DNA of 64,000 nucleotides, taken from Todiramphus chloris collaris. Lineage: Eukaryota > Chordata > Aves > Coraciiformes > Alcedinidae. The stretch is taken from NCBI GenBank assembly GCA_025345505.1, contig JANVCC010000012.1, positions 10,788,138-10,852,137 on the forward strand, given 5' to 3'. Numbering within the stretch: the first letter of the stretch is position 1; the number at the start of each line of letters is the position of its first letter. The notes below the pieces were generated by a model, which saw nothing but the letters and a program-made list of their open reading frames with translations, was not told the origin of the DNA and ran no database searches. A program made the translations under genes and the position numbers. Below are positions 11,698 through 23,700 of the stretch, piece by piece.

Positions 11698-13415
11698 TGT
11701 TGGGGTTTTTTTTATTACTATATATATTTTATACCTTTTACATGCATAAATATATACACACACATTCTGTATGACTGTATGTACATTTCTATAACTATCG
11801 TGACTGTGGTATATGATGAAGTCATCATGAGCTTTAGAAACACCTTAATTTTTGTAAACATCTTCATTTGTGGGATTCATTTTCTTCATGGTGTCCAGAG
11901 TTTCTGATGTCACACCTTCTTCCCTAGACCAGTACATCTTTTTCTCCTTTCCAATCCCTTGCTGAAGGATTTAGAAATTATGATAAATTCATCTTTAAAT
12001 ACAGATAATACACAGCAGAGGAAGAACTTGGCATCCCCTTGCAACTGTTACACAAAAGTGACTCCAGTAGGACCACTGGGTCAATGATAAAAAAAATGCA
12101 GATAGTCAGGAGTAAACATAGTTCTGAAATAGATCTCTCCACTTCCTGCCTTCCTACTTATTTTTTAATACCCCACAGCTACCCATGAAGAGAAGGAGAA
12201 AGAAGCCAAGACTTTCAGTTCTTTATTTGTGTGGTCAGTCAAGGATATTCAGCTTCCAAAGAGTTTTAAAAAGGAGAAAACCAGAAAATACAATATATAT
12301 GCAATGTGTCATAACCGTACAAGAAAAAGATGAAAACATCATATAGCACTGCAGTGTGGCTGAAGAGAGAACCTTGATGTAAGGAACCACGAGCTCCCTG
12401 TCACTGCAATGCATTAATACGAACTGGGGCAGGCAACACCCCTGTGTCTCCACTGGCAAGCTGTCTTGGAGATAAAGGCAGACAAAGCAAGGAAAGGCTG
12501 ATGCAGAACACGCTGGTTATCATCGCAGTGCTCCTCACAGGAACAGCAATCAGCTGTTAGGGGCCATGACTTTCAGTCTATCCTAGCACCAACAGAAGCT
12601 GCTCCTAATTGTGAATTTCTCTCATTTTCTTACTCGGAAGTAAATTTTCAACATGTTCAACAGATTTTAAATTTAGCAGGGAAGTCAGAGTCTATTCTCA
12701 TGTCATATTTCATCCATTTAACCTACCCTGTTGAGCCCAACGATGGTCTTCAGGTGTCTTGATCAGACAGGATATCAGTCTTGATTTGAAGGTATCAGAG
12801 GTTCAATTTTGTGCGTGTGACTAATCATCCCCACTGCTACAAGTTGATGCCTCCTACCCACTCAACTTCCTAATTTCAGGATGTTGGACTTTATCTGCCA
12901 GATACTGGCAATCATTAAAACTTTCTTCACTACATGAGAAGCACTTCAGTATCAAGTACTTTCTTCCTGTTATTTATATGCCATAGTTATGTCCACCATT
13001 GTATCCTCTCTGTGGTGAGGAATTACTCTGTCCTTCACAGGTAAACTTGACAACCTTTAAAGCTATGCAGTATCATATTTCATTACAGTCCACCAAGGAA
13101 TCAGATCAATATTCCAGCTAAGGAGGCTGTCCTCCAGCCAGCTGTACCGCTCCTCAGTGGGATAAAAATCCTCCCACCATTCAGCAGCTGACTTGATAGC
13201 TGCTCAACACAGATTCTCTGTACCCCTAACTTCAGCATCAAACATAACCTTACCATTTTAGCAGCATCTTACCTTTCCTGCTCCCAATCCTTAACAAACC
13301 AAAATGTTCTGCTCTACAATGCCATTTCCTAGACCCACCCAGTCTCACCAATCAGATCTCTGCTCTACAGGCTGTGAGAAATAATCCACTAAGGAACTCA
13401 TTTACAGTTATGTCC
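11698..13415. other. Intergenic DNA, nothing recognised
   Basis: AT-rich sequence with TA/CA simple stretches at about 11713-11765. No splice-flanked frame or repeat family was recognised. Confidence 0.5.
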
Positions 13416-13979
13416 TGTCATAGTTTGAACCTGTCTGGCAGCCAAATGCCACATGGCCACTTGCTCACCCTGCCCCGCCCCAGGGGATGGAGCAGAGAAT
13501 TTGAGGGGTAAAGGTAAGGAGACTTGTAGGTTAAGATAAAAGCAATTTAATAATTGAAATAAAATTAAAATAATAATGATGATAATAATAGTAATAATAG
13601 AATATACAAATGAGTGATGCACAATGCAATAGCTCGCCACCTGCTGACCCAGACTGTTCCTGGCTAGCCATCCCAGAGGGGAGGAAAATCCCAAAACACG
13701 CAATCCTGGAAGAGGCCCAGCTTCCCAACCAACCCTCATCTATACACTGAGCATGATGCTCTATGATATGGAATATTCCCCTCTGCCAGTTTGGATCCAT
13801 TGCTCTGGATATGCTCCCTCCCAGCTACTTGTGCACCTGTACACTAGGAAGATATGGAAAGTTTAAAAGTCCTTGATTTCCTAGCAACAGCTAAAAAAGA
13901 TCAGTATATTATTAACATTAACATTAAGTATATTATTAACAATTAAGAAAAATTAGCTCTGTCTCAGATGAAACCAGGA
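13416..13979. mobile_element. Probable solo LTR of an avian endogenous retrovirus
   Basis: Begins TGTCATAGTTTGAACC and ends near GAAACCAGGA. Internal blocks resemble common avian LTRs: the CCTGCCCCGCCCC / AATTTGAGGGGTAAA segment, a purine-rich AATAATGATGATAATAATAG run at 13574-13600, and a region around 13737-13790 with CACTGAGCATGATG and ATGGAATATTCCC. No internal retroviral genes adjoin it. The last bases are degenerate and no clean target-site duplication was found, so the end is approximate. Confidence 0.7.
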
Positions 13980-14696
13980 TGTATCCAAAACATAACAAAC
14001 AGTTAGAAGAGACTGCCTGTACACAAACAGACTGACAGAAGAGACCATCTGGCCACCTCATTTCATTGCAAAATCAGCTTCCTCCCAAGGGAACAAGAAA
14101 CCATCCAAAAGAAAAGGTGCAACAACCTTGTAGAATCCCAGCTGATGGGAAACCTGCTTTACACTGTGCACCCACTAGTAACTCCTGAACTTCTACTGCT
14201 GCCCAGATGCATGTGTCCTTGTTAAAAAACAAAAACCACACACACACACACAAAAAAAAAAAAATTACTCTAAACCTAATTTACACAAGAATGGAGGTCC
14301 TGACAGAACTTCCACCCCTTATCAGGGAAACACAAAGAAGAGGTTCTAAGGGAAAGAAGGCGGATGGTGACAAGACAGCAAAGGTCATAATGAGCTCTCT
14401 TAAAGCAGACAAAGAGAAACTGTCTGAAGCTTAAGATTGTATTTTTTCAGGTTTCTTTTTCTACCATCGGCATGTAAAAGTAGATTTCAACAAATCCTAG
14501 TAGCAGAGATTAAAAGAATCCAAATGTATGCAAATACATATATAGCACTGAAAAGTTATTTTTTGTCATGCAGTTTGGGTTTGGGGTGCTTTTTTTTTTT
14601 TTTTAGCATTACAAGCACCTGTCTTGGTAGCCATCTCTGGTGACAACTCTCTCGCAGACAGCACGCTGCTACCCTGCTGATGCAGCACTCAGTGTG
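13980..14696 (-). other. ACOT9 3' UTR and downstream flank
   Basis: The 3' UTR must start at 14696 and run toward lower coordinates. No perfect AATAAA on the minus strand was found in this stretch, so the cleavage site could not be placed. A CA run lies at 14236-14252 and a T run at 14590-14604. Confidence 0.45.
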
Positions 14697-14755
14697 TCAG
14701 ATTTCTTTCATCATTGCAGCAAAGTGTCGCTTGCCATCTAAATACAACATGGACT
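14697..14755 (-). CDS. ACOT9: ACOT9 coding exon 15 and stop
   Basis: Acceptor TTATTTCAG. Encodes (E)SMLYLDGKRHFAAMMKEI and TGA (plus-strand 14697-14699). The MLYLDG-RHF block is conserved; the residues after it are not and the tail is about ten residues shorter than the remembered human protein. Confidence 0.93.
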
Positions 14756-17700
14756 CTGAAATAAGGTGGAGAAAAGAGAGAGCAACGTTAGTAACCAGTA
14801 CTGCAGGACTACACAGAACGGTAAGATCAGGAAGCAACCCACACTGTTATCAAAGCATAAAATTAACATGGTATGCCATTAAATCCTGTTAAATTATTCA
14901 AATGCAAATAGCTCACCTACTGAAATGACAGATGTTCCAAGAGCAAGCAAGCCATCTTGTCTACAGAGTTATGGTAACAATGCATTAATTGGATACTTGC
15001 CTCCGTAAGTTTTGGGGACAACCTGTGGGACCTCATTTTCTGATAAAAAGGTAAAATGGAAGATATTGGTTGTCTGGTGCTCCCTGGTATCTGCATCATA
15101 AACCTCACTGTGTACTCGAACCTGGATGTAGTTTTTTTCTGTGTAACAGACCTACAGTTAAGATAAGAGTTATAGGTCATAGTTTATCACTGGAGCTGAA
15201 AAACTGTAACAGTTCCATTGCACCATTTAACAAGAAAAGCCACACACTCTCCTAATTCACTGTTCATTATCAGTGACTAAAACAGTGACTACAGCAAAAG
15301 TAAGTTCTCCTTTCCAAAAAGAAAACAACTCCTACCTGTCCAGAAAGCAGTAATAAGGATCCAACCTCAACTGGCCTCTGAAACATGATATCATCAACAG
15401 ATACGATGAAAGGTCTGGAACTCCTGAGCAAGAAAAAGAGACATTTCTTCTCAAGAAGAACAAAGGTTGTTTGGAGAAACTTCAAATATTTCATTGTCAG
15501 CATTTTAATGAAGGGTCACTAGAAAACAGATCTCTCTTAAACACGGGCCACAGAAAGTGCTAAGGAATTATGTCATCACCCAAGACAAAAATAACTGGAG
15601 GAAACCTCTCACACACAGAAAAATACACTCTCTCTAAGGATACATTACTGCATCATTATTGTATCTTATGACTTTGACTTGCTACGCAATCTTCATGCCA
15701 TCATTGCTTAGGTCTCAGTTTTCCAAGCACTGGCATAAAACACTTTCTATCAGGCTACACATACTCCATTAAAATTATGAATTGATCTTCACTGGGTAAT
15801 GACTTCAGTCACACTTTCTAAGCACTAGCAATTACTAGAAAAAATTCAGAAACCATTCCTCTTGTGCGTGGAATGAAAAAGATGTCAAATTTACTTGACA
15901 AAATGCCTATTTTACATGGTTAGAAAGAAAATGTATCTTCAAAAGTCATTCTCAATAGCTTGGTAAGATAAAAGAAAACAGAAAAAGAGTGTATTTCCTA
16001 TCTTGACATGGAATGCTTAAAAGCCAGGCTCCAAAGGAGCAAGATGCAAATCTCTCTGAAAATACAAAGAGATTCTCTAAGTAGAAGTGCTGTGCACTAA
16101 TAGTGCGAGATTCCATTAGATATTTAGGTCTTTTCTATTCAGATTGTCATTAGGTTGGTTAGAGTTGCTCCCCAACCTATGTATATGTGCACAGCGCTCT
16201 GGATTATATAAATATTGCAAGCCTACAACTCACCCATAGCTGCAAGCAGTTGCCCATCCCAGTTCAAAAGCCTTTCTCATGAGAAAACCCCCAAAGATCC
16301 TATTGAAGATGTTCCGTTCCTGTATGTAGAAACAAAAATCAAACTGCTGTATTAGACAAATTCTTTCCAAAGCATTGTGTTCAGTCTGCACTTCAGTTCA
16401 CAACATTTAACAGAACTGCCAGCATGCAAATGTACACAAAGCACTACTGAAATACACATGCACAAGTCCAAATGGCTGAAGCAACTTTACTTAATCAATG
16501 CTCATCCAACATATTTGACAACATAAGATAAAATTGTGTCGGCAACACGAAGCCCAACTTTAACACTTTGGAAAGGAATTTCTTTACAGAAATAGTCTGG
16601 TAAGAACAAGTAATTTGAAATTTTCTATTTTGCAGTGGCGATCCATACAGATAACAGAAAAAAAAGAGGCAAAAGAAACTAAGATCTAAATACACTGCAA
16701 GGACTGCAGAACTGAAACACAGTAACAGATTGACTGGCCTTACAAAGCAACTCATAAGTAACTGTTTCTGTAATTCATTAACATTTTTCAAAATACCTGA
16801 GGGTGACAAATCTGTAGGCCTTTTAGCTTCGCATCTTCCATCCAGACTGAACTGGGTGGTAATTTACGACTCTGGAAACTTACTGTCCTTTGGAAGAGAC
16901 AATAAACTTTATAACCCACATTAGCAGAATTCAGCAAGTCAAAAACACACAAATAGCAAATGCAGACACATACCAAAACAAACAAACAAAACCCACAAAA
17001 CCCCAGAAATGCTATCACTAAAAGCTGTTCCAGATGCCCCTGAAGCATTACCTGAAGTGATACTTTGATTTGTTACTGCAATAAGCCTACACTCCTGATC
17101 TTTCAAAAACTTCTGCTGATATTCAAGTTTATGTGAATGGGCAAGCTCGAGAGAGGTACATTGAAGAAAAGATGAATCACAACCACAAAGCACATACTTG
17201 GTCAGAAAAGCCTAATGCTGTTTTTTAAGTCAAAATATGGATTAAAGGCACACAATGAGCTAACAGAGCAATTCAACTTCAAACAAGCAGGCAGTTTGAG
17301 GTTTTCAAATCCAGACTAAATCTGCTAATTTTAAAGGAAAGCATGTCTCACTTTAGTAAACAGCTTTAAAAGTAAGAATTGTATAATGTTAGGAAGCTAA
17401 AGAAATTTTAAATTGTCCACAAATAGAATACTGCACTAATGTCATTAGGCCCCACTGGCACTGGATGATTTCAAACAAATTTCAATTATAAGAGAAGTAG
17501 GCCCACAACAAGTCTCCCTGTTCTGGTTTGAGTGAGAACAGAACTAATTCTTCTCTGTAATTGTACTTTTCAGCTCAGTTCTGATAACTAACTGCACTGT
17601 CTGAAGTTAGCAGCCTGTTCTCACAGACAGTGTCTGCTTCCAGCAGTGATAGCACACCATGTTTAGAATTACTACCAAGGATTGGTGTAAAGACCGAGGC

Positions 17701-20700
17701 CACTGCTGGATCTTGTGTGCCATGTTGGGGTGCAGAAAGTGAAAGGCTGAATCTGCAGGGAGGAGCAGACAGGACAGGTGACCCTACACTGACCAGCAAG
17801 GGATTCCAGCCCATAGATGTCATATTCAGTTTAGAGCTCAGGGATCGGAAGGGTCTCTGGGCTCTTCTCCCCTCTTGGACTACTTTGCCAGCTCTGCTTG
17901 GCTTGGCTGGGGTCATCTTTCGGTTCCCTCCTCGGAGCACCCAAGGAGGCCTCTGTCCATTCTGCCTTTGATCCCCGTTGGTATGTTCCTGGATCCAGTA
18001 CCAGAATCCAGCTCCTGAACACAGCTCCCGTCTGCTGCGGGGCCCAGTCTGGGACTCCCCTGGTGCCTGCTCCACAGCATCAGTGGTGACGGTGATGGAA
18101 TTGCCATCAGGGGGGTTGGGTTCCATACTGGTTTTGTGTGTATTTGGATATATTCCATTTTTATTATTATTATTATTTTCATGAAAGCTGTTCTAGGTTC
18201 CTTTTCTAATCACTAAGTCTCTCTCCCTTATTCCCTTTCTCCTTCCGTCTGGGGAGGGAGGGGGGTTAACAGAGAGCATCTGTTATAGGTCTAAGGGGCC
18301 GCCCTGACCCTAAACCATGACACTCCCTTAAATAATGTTGTCAGATACTATAATTACAACACATTGCAAGGTTACCTGGTCAAAACGTGGCTAATTCCTG
18401 CTGTCACAGGTTTTCTTTCTAGATATCACGTCAGAAAACTCTTAGATAATGCAAGTCACATGGCTGCAAAACCATTCCATTCCCTTATGTGGTTAATCAT
18501 TAGCCTGTTTCCTCAAGATTAATCCTAACAGCTTGCTCAGAAGGTCTTTGTGCTTACACTGTCACTTTCAACATCCTGGCACAGCTAACACTCTTTAATG
18601 ACAGGAGACTCTTGAGAGATGCAGATGTCACATTAAAGTTTGCAGCTGTGTTTCAACTACAAGGCCACAGAATTTAAATGGGAAAATGGCAAAACAAAAT
18701 ATGTTCTTTTACTCCAGACTACCCACTTAGAAGCACCCACTCAAAAGGCATTATTACTTCTCTCTTTTGTAAGACCAGTTCTCCTCCACCCTTCCCCTTC
18801 TTGCCTTGTGTCCAGTGTATTAAGGAATATGTCATGAATAATGTTTCTTTCTTCTGCAGTGGGAGCCATTTTCAGTAAGGAAGCAGTGCTGAAATCAATT
18901 CTCCTCAGTTTGTTCACTAAACAATAAAAAAATCATATTAGAGTTCAAAACAAAAAAAAAAGAAAGCAACATCATTTGGCTTGGCTCTGAAGATTTTAAT
19001 CTGGAATCAGCTGTCTCTTTCCATTTTTCTTTTTCCACCTGGAAGTTAAAAGTTGCAGCTTCACAGTCCCATAGACTCAAATAGAAATTTGTCTTCTAGA
19101 ATTGACTGGATCAAAGAAAAATAAGGCAGAAGTTCACTGTTATGTCACCAATGTGATGAAGACCTTTTATACATATACTACAATATCCACCTACCGCTCC
19201 TACTGAAAATTTAAGTATTCCTCTCAAAGTACAGAAAAATATATCAAACATGAAACCCTACAGAACAATCCTCTTTAGGTTTTGCCAATGGTACAAGAAT
19301 GCAAATGTATGACAGAACTCATTCCCATAGGCCACAATGACTGAAACGTCAGCTTAAAAGATCTTCTGTTCAGTTTCTTTAATTTTTCTTTGATTCTCTG
19401 CTTTAAAACTCCAGCTTGAAACAAAAGAATGTGGAGCTACACACTCCTTCCCCTGCTCTCCCACTTTGTTTTTCTGAGTTTCTTTCCAAAAGAAAATTGG
19501 GCAGCCAGACAGGTAAGGAGCCATGATGCACACAGCAGACCCACCGTGGGGGCAGTCAATCAGCCAGAGCATTAGGGAAGCCTGTGCTGCACTCAGATCT
19601 GCAGTGGAAGAAGCATCCAGAAACAGAGAAGTCTTGGAGCAGGAGCAGGGAGGAGGGAGATGTGTACAGAGCACATCAGGAGTGCCCGTGTCTGTCAGTT
19701 TAGCCAAGGAGTTTCCGAGAATGTGATAGCAGGCTTTTAAACTCTCCTACAGTACTGACACGTGAGACAGAACAAAATTTTGATTTTAAGCAAATTAGGA
19801 GCGTTTCTAAGTAGTAAAACTTCTGAAGTTTACTTTCCTCCAGCTAGAAGTTGAGCCTGAGGCAAATGTGCATACTACCAGGAATTATGACATACATTCC
19901 CCTTGCTTGAAGATTTCTTCTTCCTCGGGGCTCTCAGGAACAAGTGGATTAACAAATGCTGGCCTGTGGACAAGAATGGGGAGTTTTTAGTTAAAAACTT
20001 CACAGGAATTTGTCCCGTAAATACATTACAACAGTCTTCCATTTTTGCTTACATACGCAGCACATGATGAAAACACATACTTCAGGTTATAGCATAGAAA
20101 TAAATACATTATTTCATAATGTGCAAATGCCAATAGAATACCACATTCGTTTTAACTCTGAAGAGGCAGTTAAGTAATCCAACCACTATCTAGTATAATT
20201 AAGAAAGAGTCAGTGATGCATCTACACTTCTTAGAGTTAACGCTGTACCCATCAATTATAATTAAGATTATTACAGCAAAAAATTGCTTAGAAACTCTGC
20301 AAATGAAGATGTGGTGATCTAGATAGTCTAAAACAGATACACAAAACTTGAATGGTATCGTTCCTTCTGGAACAGAAAGAGCACAGTTCCATAGCTAGCA
20401 AGTGTTCTTATTATCTACATGTTCCCAAGACAGCCTTATCAACAGCCAAAAGCTGTTTACCTCATGTACCACTTATCAAAGAAGATGATATGAGGCTGTC
20501 TTGAACACAAATTGGCATGTTTATTTTACCACACAAATAAGTTCACTCTAACCTAACACTTATTTCTTTCCACAAGGAAAGGCAAATGCTTATTTTCAAG
20601 ACCCATTCCTGCCATCATTTATAATTATGGTTTTTCTATTTCCAACATTTATACACATGCTCAGAACAATATATATACATACACACACACAAATATCTGC

Positions 20701-23700
20701 TGAACAATTCACCCGTACCCCAGTCCTTCACTTGGGCTGATGACAAGAGGCACAGAGAGAGGATCTTTTCACTTGGAACAAACTGCTCTTTCCTGGTTTG
20801 CTAAACTTAGGATTTCAGAGACACACCAGCTCCTTCTCCATTGCAGGACACACCTACATCAGCTCTCCTGTCCAAGCCCCACGCTGCTGAGATGCAAGTT
20901 CACTATGGTCCAAAAGCCAGACAACGATGTTTCTGTAACACTACCAACCTAACATAGCCATTACCTCCCTGAAATGTTTTTACCTCACACAGAACAAACA
21001 CTCTCCTTATACTGACAGAATGCTTGCAAAACACAGCTGGCTTGGGGACAGCTGGATTGAAGAACAGCCACTGAAGTTTGTGTCTGTCTGCACAAGTCCA
21101 TGTAGGCTTGTCCTTAGTCCATCAGCTAGCATGTAATTACATCAAATTTAATGTAATTCTTTTGCAAACTAAGTCATTAAAATGAAGACAATAAATATAA
21201 GTAAGTGGCTAGGGTTTTTTAAATGGGTTCTAAAAAAAAAAAACAAACAACTCATAAATCTGAAGGAAACCAACCTAACAACTATTTCTACCATTATCAG
21301 GACTAAGTAATTAGGTTAAGCTAGACCCCTTCATTAATCAACTTTCTGTTTCTAACTATTTTAAATAATTGTCTGTATTTAATGAAGAGGGATATGTTTA
21401 TTACTTCTGCAGGCTATACAAGGAAGCAATAACACATACAACTGATTTTCATGGTTCTGGAGTCACAAACCAAAACTGAAACTGAGTAGCCTGTTAATTT
21501 AATGACTAAGGAATTATAGAGAGTAAAACTAGAAAAATAAGAAAGTTTGGGGTGGTTTTTTTAAGGTTTGTGGAAATAATTATCAGTTCCATGATACTTA
21601 CATAAGCAAGTTTTCAGATTAATTATTCTGATAATGGCTATCAGTCATCTATTAGGAAATTAATGACATTATTCCCTCAAGACTATTTAACCACTGAAAC
21701 TCAATCTTTTCAATTTTTATAGCAAGAAGGCAATTAGCTCTAAGAACTATTAGAAAGCAGGTGGATTTCTAGCAGGCTCATTCATTTCTGTACTCATCAG
21801 GCCAGTCACTCAAACACAGCAAAAATCTGTTAACGGGTCAGATCCCAAGACAAACATAACAGCAATTCCTGGTACCACCTGACTGCTAAAATTAATGCTC
21901 AGAAGCTTGTTGCAGGGAAGTAACACTTGCCATCAAAAAACACTGACTATGTGATTTATTTATCAGCTACACTACATGGCTTCTACACATACATAGCAAG
22001 CGGCCACATTCACCACTTTCACCACAACAGGAGTCTGAAAACTCTTTTCCTGCCCTACAAATTACCGTTTATTCTCTGGATCCCGGGCCACCATGACAAA
22101 GGTTGCTTCTAGCACAGGGCTGTAATCACCACCATGTAGCTACAACAGACAGGAAGCAAAGAGATTTTTAAACTCAAGAATTGTAAATGCACTTAGCAAG
22201 TTATTCAGCTGACATCAACTACGCCATCACACCGTTCATTTTGTTTACTTTCATGTTCTACCATCCCTTCCAACATCTCTCGTAACAGGTAGAAGAAAAT
22301 GAAATAACACAAATTAAAACTCTAGTTTCAGGAATCCTGCAATGTAAACATTAAACAGGCAATGCATATTAACTACTATCAGCGAGGAGTGGGGGAAATT
22401 AACAGAGGCATTTTAAAAGGACCCACTTATCCTTTATTCTGAGAAATGGCAAAACATTTTTTTGTCAATACCGAATTGCCACTAATGCCAGCACTATGAG
22501 GAGTTCAGACAATAAATGTGTAACATTATATTCTACAGCAGAGACTTTACTTAAGGACACCAACTGAATTTAAAAAATATTTACCTGGTTATCTGAATTA
22601 TAGCCACTAATACCACTTAAGTGTTTACAGACTATCTTTGTTGTTTTAAACAATTAAATAACTGAATTAATGTTTCAGTTAACTAACCAACGGACAGTAA
22701 ATATTCAAGACAAATGTTAAGGATTTTATTTTATTTTATTATTGATACTTATTTTGCTTCCTGCACAGTACAGCCTAGTTACACCCTTTATTTACTTTCT
22801 ATTACTTAGTATTTCATAACTTATTACAAAAATCGTGCTACACGCTAGATAAGATTAATACAGGGGATACAATTTAACACCGAGTCTAAATATCAACACA
22901 AACAGTTATAAATGTATAAAATACAAAGTTATAAGGAAAATGAAGTTTTTCAAAAGCAGGTAAAACTTATTTAAGAACACGAAGAGCACCGCCGCCGATT
23001 TTGTCCTATAGAAGTACTGTGTTGCAATTTAATTACAAAACGCCTGTTGAAAAAATGCATGTCTTGAAAGAAAGATCAGCAATAGAGTATCTTGCTGCAG
23101 CTCAACTGCTGGAAGTCACCTTGGTTTTGAAACACTAGGCTGTCTCAAGCTCTAGTTATTCTAGAAAATATAATTTAGATTGCTAATGTCACTACCCAGA
23201 ATATCCCTGAAGTATCTCATGCCTATAAGAAGATGGAGAGAAATGCCAGAACCTAACCTGCAGCATGTGCATCTTTACTTCCATTGAGGTCTTCCCAACC
23301 CAAGAAACATTGCCTGTGAATTTGATGTCACAGTCTGGATATACAATCTTCTTGCACAAATCTACAAGACAAACATTAGAGGCTATGGGAAACAGATCGC
23401 TCACATCTAATGTTAGGAAGACTGGATTCTCCAAGACCTTATTGTGTTCTGTTAGCAGCAACACATGCAAAGACAACACAGAAAAAACAGTTGTTGCAAA
23501 GGACCACACTGCTAGCCTGCAGTTTCTGCCTGATTATCAGACTTCTAAAGCCAAAGCAGGAGGAGGAAGTAGGCATACCATTGACAGACAGACAGCAGAC
23601 CCACAGAGGTGTTTGGCAGAACATGTGACACGAGCGAGGTCCAACTCCACCAGAACAAATACTGTTCAATAATGAAGATGAAAAACTCATGTGCCAAAAT

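Noticed and set aside
16883..16887. ACOT9 exon 11 starting after GGACAG instead of CCAAAG
   Set aside because: It would give ISF as in human, but needs a one-base overhang that exon 10 cannot supply with any GT or GC donor; the upstream acceptor keeps the frame (TVSF).
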